Origin: Psychrobacter sp. JCM 18900
Lineage (GTDB): Bacteria; Pseudomonadota; Gammaproteobacteria; Pseudomonadales; Moraxellaceae
DNA: 64,000 bases
Direction: 5' to 3'
Assembly (NCBI RefSeq): GCF_904846625.1
Contig: NZ_CAJHBL010000006.1
Coordinates: forward strand, 1 to 64,000
Part shown: piece by piece, positions 56,567 through 64,000 of the stretch
Layout of the letters: each line of letters opens with the position of its first letter
How positions within the stretch are numbered: the stretch's first letter is position 1
Notes under the pieces: generated by a model
Database searches by the model: none
The model's input: only the letters and a program-made list of their open reading frames with translations
Told to the model about the DNA's origin: nothing
Made by a program: the position numbers and the translations under genes

Positions 56567-58219
56567 TTAATTGCCAGTTAGCAACTTATTGGCAGGATAA
56601 CTAATTTGGGAGGTTGAACGTATTACTTGTGATTGTTTACTTGGTAAGTTAAATTCCCACGCCACCATACCTTGATTGTCATTCCAATCTCGCTCAGTCA
56701 CAGGCGGCGTATGCGTCACCGCAACCTTTAAACTATCGTCACGACTGATAGGTTCACTGCCCAGTACTTGTAAGCGTACGCTACGATTGTGCTGATTGGT
56801 AAACTGATAGGCCTTGGTAGTCGTCAGTGTTTGCGTACGGTTTAGCACGCCTTTTTCACCTTGCTTATCTTCATTGGTCAGCTCTTTTACGAGCATATTT
56901 GAGTCACGACCAAACCCAATCCCCTGCTCTTTTAGCACTTGATAATTATAACGCGACTGACCCACATAATTGTCATCACGGTACAGCTGTAGCGAACCAT
57001 CGACCCAATCTGGCGTCAAAAACGGCGCTGATGCATACCAGTAGGCAGCAGTCTCAACACTTGGCGTACTGCGAATCCAGAGCTTACTATTACCTGCCTG
57101 CTCCCCAATCACGGTTCGTACCCGTCTCCCGTCACTCGGAATACTGACCAACTGCGGTAAACGATACTCGATGATGCCATTTTTATTTTGACTACTGACC
57201 GTAAAATTAGGTAGCGGCGCCATAGTTGCCCCTGCTCCTTTGTTATAAGCAGGCTCTTCCATCATAACAGGAGAAGTATCCATCATAGGTAGCTCACGTC
57301 TTACTCGAGAATCTTCGCTCTCTTCATACAATGACAGACGCTGTACATACGGCAGTTGCCCTGTCGTACTTTGATTGGGGTTCACGGTGCTGAGTGTCAG
57401 TGGTACGTTTGTCCAGTTCTCGCCAGTTTGCTGAGCAATAATCGCAGATGCTGTGATACTCAATTGATCACTATTTGTGTTTAGGCGAGCTTGATACGCA
57501 GGTTCCCAACCTGCACCTTGCACTTGATAATGCAACTTAATACTACTTGGCGAGCGGCTTGCCGTACGTACACTCACCTGTGTCACCTTGTTAAAGGTCG
57601 ATGTCGTGCTGCCTGCCATCAGTTGATTCAGTGCGTCTTGGGCACGCGCTTGTCGCTGTTGAATCTCTAGAATTCTTTGGTTAATACTGGTCGCTTGAGT
57701 TTCTATATCGCGGGCATTATTGGCAATCGTACTAGCTGTATTGACTTGCGTGGCTTTGGTCAAATTCTGCAAGTAGGCCTTTGCTAACCGTGCCGCTTCT
57801 AATTCAGCATTGATATTGGCTAGGGTATTTTGCTGCGTCTGTACCTTGGCGTCACCTTGATACTGACATTGGGCTGCCTGCTCACCTGTCAGCTCTTCGA
57901 TACTGACTTCCCCAACGTTGACACTACCTGTCGCTTGTACGCTTAGACTTTCTTTATCCATATAAGGTGAAAGGCAGGAAAACACCACCATTTGCTCACC
58001 GCTACCTGTGACTGGCAATGCGCGCGTCACGCTCGCTAGCCCCTGATAAATGGTCACTTGCTCGACGCTACTGGTGGCCGCTTGTGCCGAAGACAACCCC
58101 AAGATGCCACTACTACCAAGTACAAATGGCAAGATAGCAAATCTGGTCATTTGATTAAGTGGCGGCAATACGCTGCCATGCCCTGTTGAGACAGGCGAAT
58201 CCGTTAATTGTGCGTTCAT
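56567..58219 (-). CDS. DUF4139 (MuiA-type) exported protein
   Basis: A 550-residue exported protein. A likely signal peptide (about 25-48, ending SSAQA) follows a polar N-terminal region. Then an N-terminal beta domain (DUF4140-type), a coiled coil (about 118-205) with repeated Gln and Ala, and a C-terminal DUF4139 domain (about 220-548) with VRTASRSPSSIKLHYQV. Family members are called mucoidy inhibitor MuiA; real function is unknown. The start has AAGGA seven bases before it. It is divergent from urtA over a 412-bp region holding NtrC-type sites. Confidence 0.85.
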   Translation of the reverse strand: MNAQLTDSPVSTGHGSVLPPLNQMTRFAILPFVLGSSGILGLSSAQAATSSVEQVTIYQGLASVTRALPVTGSGEQMVVFSCLSPYMDKESLSVQATGSVNVGEVSIEELTGEQAAQCQYQGDAKVQTQQNTLANINAELEAARLAKAYLQNLTKATQVNTASTIANNARDIETQATSINQRILEIQQRQARAQDALNQLMAGSTTSTFNKVTQVSVRTASRSPSSIKLHYQVQGAGWEPAYQARLNTNSDQLSITASAIIAQQTGENWTNVPLTLSTVNPNQSTTGQLPYVQRLSLYEESEDSRVRRELPMMDTSPVMMEEPAYNKGAGATMAPLPNFTVSSQNKNGIIEYRLPQLVSIPSDGRRVRTVIGEQAGNSKLWIRSTPSVETAAYWYASAPFLTPDWVDGSLQLYRDDNYVGQSRYNYQVLKEQGIGFGRDSNMLVKELTNEDKQGEKGVLNRTQTLTTTKAYQFTNQHNRSVRLQVLGSEPISRDDSLKVAVTHTPPVTERDWNDNQGMVAWEFNLPSKQSQVIRSTSQISYPANKLLTGN

Positions 58220-58430
58220 ACATCATTCCTTAGCAGTAAAATCCATCATGGCAGCCACGCATTGGCTCAACGCGCAAAATAGTAACTATCTTAGAGATAT
58301 TACCGTAGCCGTTTTGCAGGTCTTTGGCAATAAATGCTTTTGGCAGACAGCATTTTTAGTAATAAGCACTTTTAACGATAAATCTCTTCATATGATAGCT
58401 ATGCAATTTTAAAAATTTGGTTTTCTGGAT

Positions 58431-58489
58431 TGCACCATTTTTTTGTTCATCTCCCCTTTATGGTGCAATTTATTAACCATCCTGCACTA
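58431..58489. promoter_or_regulatory. NtrC-type half-sites upstream of urtA
   Basis: Three hexamer or heptamer matches to the NtrC half-site: TGCACCA (58431-58437), TGGTGCA (58461-58467) and TGCACTA (58483-58489). They lie about 75-130 bp upstream of the predicted sigma-54 promoter, as for an enhancer. The first two are inverted with start points 30 bp apart. None forms the usual closely spaced full palindrome, so binding is uncertain. Confidence 0.5.
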
Positions 58490-58557
58490 AATTAATGAAT
58501 ATATTAAACAGAACTTAATTATTGCTCAATTATTACTCGATTATTGGCTTTTTTAAC

Positions 58558-58574
58558 TTGGCACAGAACTTGAA
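58558..58574 (+). promoter_or_regulatory. Sigma-54-type promoter of urtA
   Basis: TTGGCAC with the -24 GG at 58560-58561 and TTGAA with the -12 G at 58572, exactly 10 bases after the GG. The -12 dinucleotide is GA instead of the standard GC. Transcription would begin near 58585, about 47 bp before the urtA start. Confidence 0.55.
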
Positions 58575-58631
58575 CTCTTAATGGGTGTTCAGGAACATTA
58601 TTTTACCTTTTGTATTTATTAGGAGATGTCC

Positions 58632-59984
58632 ATGTTTTCGTTACCAATTTTAGCCAACACTCAAGTAGTAGACCCTCAATCACACGGAAAAATCAAATCG
58701 CGTTTATCGTTACTAGCGGTAGCCGTCGTTGGCAGCCTAAGTCTTATTGGTTGTCAAAAACCTGCCGAAACTGCTGCATCAACAGAGACCACAACTGAAA
58801 CCAGCACAGAAACGACCACCGAGCCTGCTGCTGATGGCGACACTATCAAAGTTGGCATACTACATTCACTGTCTGGCACCATGGCCATCTCTGAAACCTC
58901 TCTAAAAGATACCGCGCTGATGACGATTGATGAAATCAATGCCAATGGCGGTGTGCTCGGTAAGCAACTAGAACCAGTCGTCGTCGACCCTGCTTCTGAT
59001 TGGCCATTATTCGCTGAAAAAGCCCGTCAGCTACTCACTCAAGATAAAGTAGATGTCATCTTTGGTGGTTGGACATCGGTATCGCGTAAATCGGTATTAC
59101 CTGTGGTTGAAGAGTTAAACGGATTGATGTTCTATCCAGTGCAGTACGAAGGACAAGAGCAATCAGAAAACATCTTTTACACTGGTGCGGCACCAAACCA
59201 GCAAGCCATTCCAGCAGTAGAGTACTTGATGAGCGAAGAAGGCGGCGGTGCAGAGCGCTTTGTATTGTTAGGTACTGATTACGTCTATCCACGCACCACC
59301 AACCAGATTTTAAAGGCATTTTTGAAATCAAAAGGCGTGGCTGATGCAGACATCATGGAAGAGTACACACCATTTGGTTTCAGCAATTATCAAACCATCG
59401 TATCTAACGTTAAAAAGTTCTCAACGGGCAAAAAGACCGCGGTTATCTCGACCATCAATGGCGACTCAAACGTTCCGTTTTATCGTGAACTAGCGAACCA
59501 AGGTATCAAAGCGTCAGACATTCCAGTCATGGCATTCTCAGTCGGTGAAGAAGAGCTACGTGGTATCGATACCAGTCTGCTACAAGGGCATTTAGCGGCA
59601 TGGAACTACTTTATGTCGATCAAAAACCCGACCAATAGTGCCTTCACCAAACGCTATAAGCAGTATGCATTGGACCAAAAACTACCAAATGCTGAAAAAG
59701 TCGTGACCAATGATCCAATGGAAGCTACTTATGTCGGTATCAATATGTGGAAGCAAGCTGTCGAAAAAGCAGGTACGACTGATGTTGATAAAGTACGTAT
59801 TAGCATGGCGGGACAAACGTTCGATGCACCTTCTGGCTACACGCTAAAAATGGATGAAGAAAACCATCATCTATGGAAGCCTGTCATGATTGGTCAAATT
59901 CGTGCCGACGGACAGTTTGATACGATTTTCAAAACGCCAGAAGTCATTCAAGCCCAGCCATGGAGCGAGTACATTCCTAAATAG
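58632..59984 (+). CDS. urtA: Urea ABC transporter substrate-binding lipoprotein
   Basis: Periplasmic binding protein of the urea importer. ATG 58632, with AGGAG six bases upstream, is chosen over one at 58626 that abuts the RBS. The 450-residue protein has a long signal region ending in LIGC (lipobox, Cys about 40), then an acidic Thr/Glu linker, then the type I periplasmic-binding fold with GILHSLSGTMAISE, characteristic of UrtA, and DPASDWPLFAEKARQLL. The urt operon follows. It imports urea at low concentration, usually for cytoplasmic urease. Confidence 0.93.
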   Translation: MFSLPILANTQVVDPQSHGKIKSRLSLLAVAVVGSLSLIGCQKPAETAASTETTTETSTETTTEPAADGDTIKVGILHSLSGTMAISETSLKDTALMTIDEINANGGVLGKQLEPVVVDPASDWPLFAEKARQLLTQDKVDVIFGGWTSVSRKSVLPVVEELNGLMFYPVQYEGQEQSENIFYTGAAPNQQAIPAVEYLMSEEGGGAERFVLLGTDYVYPRTTNQILKAFLKSKGVADADIMEEYTPFGFSNYQTIVSNVKKFSTGKKTAVISTINGDSNVPFYRELANQGIKASDIPVMAFSVGEEELRGIDTSLLQGHLAAWNYFMSIKNPTNSAFTKRYKQYALDQKLPNAEKVVTNDPMEATYVGINMWKQAVEKAGTTDVDKVRISMAGQTFDAPSGYTLKMDEENHHLWKPVMIGQIRADGQFDTIFKTPEVIQAQPWSEYIPK

Positions 59985-60035
59985 GCTATTCCCTAAATAA
60001 GCCAGTACTGAAAAGCACGTGGATAGTAATTGAAT

Positions 60036-60086
60036 AGTAGGCGGATGGATAAATGACACTGATAACAGTCCTAACGCCTACTTTTC
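60036..60086 (+). promoter_or_regulatory. Hairpin between urtA and urtB
   Basis: AGTAGGCG (60036-60043) and CGCCTACT (60075-60082) form a perfect 8-bp stem around a 31-base loop, followed by TTTTC. In a binding-protein transporter operon such a structure often reduces read-through into the membrane genes and protects the upstream mRNA. Confidence 0.5.
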
Positions 60087-60212
60087 ACATTTATTTTCAA
60101 CACTTATTCTCAACTTTTAAATAACACCAAACCTTATCAACTCTTCTATCGCTTAATCCGTTAAGTAGTAGTGGCTAAGGGTTTGTTGTCTATGAAAAAC
60201 AGGGAGCCGCAC

Positions 60213-62024
60213 ATGCAGCACCATACTTTACGCCCGTTTGTAGGGCCAACATCGTCCAAAAGTGGTAATAACCCACAAGCATCAGCCAGTGAAGTCATGC
60301 AGTATGCGGCTCGTTTTTCAATTTATGCGCCTCTGCGTTTACTTGCATTGATGGCATTATGCATAACAACATTCATCACCACGGCGTATGCCGATCATGA
60401 TGGTCAGGTACATGACCACGATACGGATACCGCTCATAGTGAGCAATCGTTGCTCACGCCTGCGAACATTCAAACCACCTCAGATACCTCAGTAGCAACT
60501 ACAAGTTCAGGCGATGCCATTCAACAATTTGTAGCCGGTGATTTTAGTAAGCGCCAAGCCATGCTAAGTGATTGGCCAGGATCCGTTGAGAGTTTAGATA
60601 GTTTGGTTGAATTCATTGCCAATGATGAGCTATATCAAGGTAACAGTGGGCAAACGTATTTACTGAATAAAGATGATCAGCTATTTACCTATCCTGAGAA
60701 AAAAGAGACTGACGATTGGCCAAGTGATTTATCACAAATCACCCTAACCAATGCCCTTCGCTCAGCGCTCATCTTTGGTCAAGCCAAGGTAAAGCTAGCT
60801 TCTGACAAGCCCGCACAGCGCCTGCAAGCTGTAGAGATTTTGGCCGATAATATTGACCAAGTAGACCCAGCCATTATCACAATCGCTGCAGCAAATGAGG
60901 ACAATGCTAAAGTTCAAAAAGCACTAACGGCACTACAAGCTCGTATTGATTTCAAAAACGGCGACCTACCCACTCAGATTGCAGCGGTCAACCTACTGGC
61001 AGATAGTGATAACCCACAAGTTTTGGTCGATATTGAATCTGCCCTCGCGGCTGATGGCTTAGATACCTCGCTCAAAGCTGCACTTATCGATGCTGAATCT
61101 AGCGTGTCACGTCGTATCGAAATCAGCACATGGACGGGTCATATCTTCACCGGTATGAGTACCGCTAGTATTTTACTGCTAGCGGCGCTTGGTCTCGCCA
61201 TTACCTTTGGTTTGCTTGGTGTGATTAATATGGCGCATGGTGAGCTGATTATGATCGGGGCTTATACCACTTATATGGTTCAAAACTTCTTTCAAGCTTA
61301 TATGCCAGATATGGCAGGTTGGTATTTGCTTGCGGCTATTCCAGCTGCGTTTTTAGTCAGCGCTGTTATCGGTATGATTATTGAGCGCATTGTCATTCGT
61401 CCATTATATGGTCGTGAGCTAGAGACATTATTGGCGACATTCGGGGTGAGCTTAATATTGATGCAGTTGGTACGGATGATTTTTGGTGCGCAGAACGTTG
61501 AAGTCAGTAACGTGGCATGGTTAAGCGGCGCATATCAAGTGTCATCAAGTTTGGTACTACCTTATAACCGTATAGCCATTATTGGTTTTACCGTCATCGT
61601 CGTGGCGCTACTGGTGTACTTACTTAACAAAACCCGCTTTGGTTTGTTTATACGAGCCGTTACCCAAAACCGTCAAATGGCACGTGCTGTCGGTATCCCT
61701 TCTGCACGTATCGATATGATGGCATTTGGTCTGGGCTCTGGGCTGGCTGGTATGGCTGGCTGTGCCCTTGCTCAAGTCGGCAACGTCGGTCCTGATCTGG
61801 GTCAAACTTATATCATTGATACGTTTTTGGTCGTCGTCGTTGGCGGTGTCGGACAAGTATGGGGCGCAGTATTGGCTGCCTTAGGACTTGGTGTGAGCGG
61901 TACGGTACTTGAGATTGGTATCGGTGCAGTATTGGCAAAGATTGTGTTGTTGGTTCTTGTGATTCTGTTTATTCAGAAACGGCCACAAGGTTTATTTGCA
62001 CTCAAAGGCCGCTTTGTCGAATAA
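60213..62024 (+). CDS. urtB: Urea ABC transporter permease UrtB
   Basis: Membrane subunit of the urea importer. ATG 60213 with GGGAG six bases before is chosen; 603 residues. A hydrophobic signal-like segment (about 42-58), an extra periplasmic domain (about 60-300) with helical repeats such as RLQAVEILADNI, and then the LivH-like permease with about eight or nine helices. The first 20 residues after the signal are His/Asp rich. This long UrtB form with an extra domain is known in proteobacterial UrtB. The gap from urtA is 228 bp with a hairpin. Confidence 0.9.
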   Translation: MQHHTLRPFVGPTSSKSGNNPQASASEVMQYAARFSIYAPLRLLALMALCITTFITTAYADHDGQVHDHDTDTAHSEQSLLTPANIQTTSDTSVATTSSGDAIQQFVAGDFSKRQAMLSDWPGSVESLDSLVEFIANDELYQGNSGQTYLLNKDDQLFTYPEKKETDDWPSDLSQITLTNALRSALIFGQAKVKLASDKPAQRLQAVEILADNIDQVDPAIITIAAANEDNAKVQKALTALQARIDFKNGDLPTQIAAVNLLADSDNPQVLVDIESALAADGLDTSLKAALIDAESSVSRRIEISTWTGHIFTGMSTASILLLAALGLAITFGLLGVINMAHGELIMIGAYTTYMVQNFFQAYMPDMAGWYLLAAIPAAFLVSAVIGMIIERIVIRPLYGRELETLLATFGVSLILMQLVRMIFGAQNVEVSNVAWLSGAYQVSSSLVLPYNRIAIIGFTVIVVALLVYLLNKTRFGLFIRAVTQNRQMARAVGIPSARIDMMAFGLGSGLAGMAGCALAQVGNVGPDLGQTYIIDTFLVVVVGGVGQVWGAVLAALGLGVSGTVLEIGIGAVLAKIVLLVLVILFIQKRPQGLFALKGRFVE

Positions 62025-62034
62025 GGAGACTCCT

Positions 62035-63105
62035 ATGATACTGTCCAAATTACTGTCTGATACACCGCGTAGTGCTGTTTTAATTGGATTATGTTTTGCC
62101 GTACTACTGATACTGCCTTGGCTACATCTTATGCCGGAGACTTCAGCTTTTCACCTTTCAGCCTACTGGATTACCTTGATTGGCAAAATCATGGCACTGG
62201 CCATGGTGGCTTTGGCACTAGATCTCGTCTGGGGCTATGCTGGTATTTTGAGCTTGGGACATGGCTTGTATTTTGCTTTGGGTGGTTATGCGTTTGGCAT
62301 GTACCTAACACGTGAGACAGCAGGCGACGCGCTTCCTGACTTTATGCGCTTTTTGAGCTGGACTGAGATGCCATGGTACTGGGCTGGTACACAGCATTTT
62401 TGGTGGGCAGTCGCACTGGTTATATTAGTGCCTGGCTTAGTTGCTTTTCTCTTTGGTTTCTTTGCCTTTCGCTCCAAAATCAAAGGGGTTTATTTTTCTA
62501 TCATCACTCAAGCCATGGTCTATGCAGCAGCCTTGCTGTTCTTCCGTAATGAGACAGGCTTCGGCGGCAATAACGGCTTTACTGGTTTTACTACTCTTTT
62601 AGGCTACGACATTACTGCTGCCTCAACTCGCTCAATGCTGTGTTTTGTCACGGCCGTAGCATTGTTAGTCTCTTATATGGGTTTGCGTCATTTAATGAAC
62701 CAACCTTATGGGCGCGTACTTGGTGCGATTCGTGACAGCGAAAACCGCTTGCAGTATTTGGGCTACCGTACGCTGTGGTACAAGCTATCCGCTTGGGTAT
62801 TATCCGCTGTCATCGCTGGTATCGCAGGTGCGCTATACGTACCGCAAGTAGGCATTATCAATCCGAGTGAAATGAATCCTGTGAACTCGATTGAGATAGC
62901 CGTCTGGGTAGCGACTGGTGGTAGAGGAAGCTTAATTGGCGCGATTTTAGGAACTGGTGTGGTAAATGCTGTGAAAACCTACTTTACGGTCGCCTACCCT
63001 GAGTTTTGGCTACTGATATTAGGCGGGCTATTCGTCGTCGTGACGTTGTTTTTACCTAATGGCATTATGGGCTTGTTCGATCGATTCAAAAAGGAGAAAC
63101 AGTAA
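62035..63105 (+). CDS. urtC: Urea ABC transporter permease UrtC
   Basis: Second membrane subunit, LivM-like, 356 residues with about nine or ten helices. ATG 62035 after AAGGAG is chosen, 10 bp after the urtB stop. Motifs GYAGILSLGHGLYFALGGYA and the EAA-type loop in GRVLGAIRDSENRLQYLGY match the family. The stop overlaps the urtD start by one base. Confidence 0.93.
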   Translation: MILSKLLSDTPRSAVLIGLCFAVLLILPWLHLMPETSAFHLSAYWITLIGKIMALAMVALALDLVWGYAGILSLGHGLYFALGGYAFGMYLTRETAGDALPDFMRFLSWTEMPWYWAGTQHFWWAVALVILVPGLVAFLFGFFAFRSKIKGVYFSIITQAMVYAAALLFFRNETGFGGNNGFTGFTTLLGYDITAASTRSMLCFVTAVALLVSYMGLRHLMNQPYGRVLGAIRDSENRLQYLGYRTLWYKLSAWVLSAVIAGIAGALYVPQVGIINPSEMNPVNSIEIAVWVATGGRGSLIGAILGTGVVNAVKTYFTVAYPEFWLLILGGLFVVVTLFLPNGIMGLFDRFKKEKQ

Positions 63106-63959
63106 TGCTAAATGATAAATCCTTATCAACTGAACAATCGACCAAAGCGCTGTCTGAATATGATCATACTGATGGACGTGACGGTCTCAGTCACCCCAAA
63201 AAATCAGGCGTCGATTTTAGCCATGGTATTGCTCTGTACTTAGAAGATGTGAGTGTCTGGTTTGATTCGTTTCGCGCACTTAACAATCTATCGCTCTATA
63301 TCGAAGAAGGCGAGCTACGCTGTATTATCGGCCCCAACGGCGCTGGTAAAACCACGCTAATGGATGTCATCACAGGTAAAACCCGCCCTACGGAAGGCAG
63401 CGTGTTTTTTGGTCAGACTCATAACCTTGCCAACTTATCTACCGAACAAATCGCTGAAGCGGGTATCGGCCGTAAGTTTCAAAAACCTACTGTCTTTGAA
63501 AATTTTACCGTAATGGATAATCTGTTACTTGCTGCGCCGAAAGACAAACGTGTGGTTAAAAGCTTATTTAACAAACTCGATGCCGATACTCGCGATACCC
63601 TCGACGCTACCTTACAACAAATTCGCCTGACCGACAAAATCAACAAGCCAGCTGGATTGCTTTCACATGGGCAAAAACAATGGTTAGAGATTGGCATGCT
63701 GTTAATGCAAAGCCCCAAGCTGATTTTGCTTGATGAGCCCGTAGCAGGTATGACCGATGCAGAAACTGAACATACCGCCGAGCTGTGTCTACGCCTTAAA
63801 AAGAATCATACCTTGGTCGTAGTTGAGCATGACATGACCTTTATCGATGCTATCAGTGAAAAAGTCACGGTATTGGCACAAGGAGCGATTTTGGCCGAAG
63901 GTACATTAGCTGAAGTGCAAGCCAATGAGGCAGTGATTGAGTCCTACTTAGGTCGATAG
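63105..63959 (+). CDS. urtD: Urea ABC transporter ATP-binding protein UrtD
   Basis: One of two ATPases of the urea importer, LivG-like, 284 residues. Walker A GPNGAGKT (76-83), signature LSHGQKQ (186-192) and Walker B LILLDEP (206-212). The first 40 residues are a polar extension. It overlaps urtC by one base (TAATG). urtE should follow beyond the window edge. Confidence 0.95.
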   Translation: MLNDKSLSTEQSTKALSEYDHTDGRDGLSHPKKSGVDFSHGIALYLEDVSVWFDSFRALNNLSLYIEEGELRCIIGPNGAGKTTLMDVITGKTRPTEGSVFFGQTHNLANLSTEQIAEAGIGRKFQKPTVFENFTVMDNLLLAAPKDKRVVKSLFNKLDADTRDTLDATLQQIRLTDKINKPAGLLSHGQKQWLEIGMLLMQSPKLILLDEPVAGMTDAETEHTAELCLRLKKNHTLVVVEHDMTFIDAISEKVTVLAQGAILAEGTLAEVQANEAVIESYLGR

Positions 63960-64000
63960 CTAAACGTATCATCTAGACGAGCCAAACGAATATAACCTTT

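Overview
The window reads as a chromosomal segment of a gammaproteobacterium of the Moraxellaceae, most like Psychrobacter. This is inferred from protein resemblance and gene order (corC-lnt, trxA-rho, pheST-ihfA, hisIE-tatABC, tyrS/anmK divergent); no database search was possible. Base composition looks even, coding density is high, and most genes are housekeeping. I see no rRNA, tRNA, CRISPR array, prophage or complete insertion sequence. The one mobile element I can support is a 170-bp MITE-like element at 53529-53698.

Layout. 1-10.5 kb: a leftward consensus promoter at the edge, a uracil-DNA-glycosylase-fold protein, upp, ydfG, an unrecognised protein, an alpha/beta hydrolase, a DUF1653 protein, tyrS/anmK, fabF and a coiled-coil protein. 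10.5-18 kb (mostly minus): aminopeptidase P, a POT peptide transporter, an Ala-rich membrane protein, lnt and corC. 18-28 kb (mostly plus): a DUF4105 membrane protein, a YcgN-like protein (minus), a dienelactone hydrolase, a giant DUF2339 membrane protein, ylqF, a GIY-YIG/DUF4357 protein and mutY. 28-41 kb: tesB, rapA, a 2-hydroxyacid dehydrogenase, a flavin monooxygenase, an RluA-type pseudouridine synthase, trxA, rho, two small lipoproteins and a YpfJ-type metalloprotease. 41-47 kb (minus): rpmI, rplT, pheS, pheT, ihfA. 47-54.6 kb: a hotdog thioesterase, hisIE, tatABC, an FBH1-like helicase, dusC, the MITE, MAPEG and OsmC genes. 55-64 kb: rppH, an NRDE protein, a DUF4139 protein, then urtA-urtD of a urea ABC transporter running off the right edge.

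How the genes work together. Several units are coherent: rpmI-rplT and pheST-ihfA (translation and nucleoid), hisIE followed by tatABC, and the urt operon. The urt operon sits behind a probable sigma-54 promoter with three NtrC-type half-sites upstream, implying nitrogen control, and a hairpin between urtA and urtB may favour expression of the binding protein. Terminators with U-tracts mark many gene ends, some working in both directions between convergent genes.

I found no clear novel multi-gene system. The points most worth a second look are the MITE that supplies the stop codon of the MAPEG gene, the sigma-54/NtrC control region, the hisI-hisE fusion with a long acidic linker, a compact FBH1-like helicase, a solitary GIY-YIG/DUF4357 protein, an acidic lipoprotein with strongly biased codons, and 15-bp in-frame tandem repeats in three membrane-protein genes.
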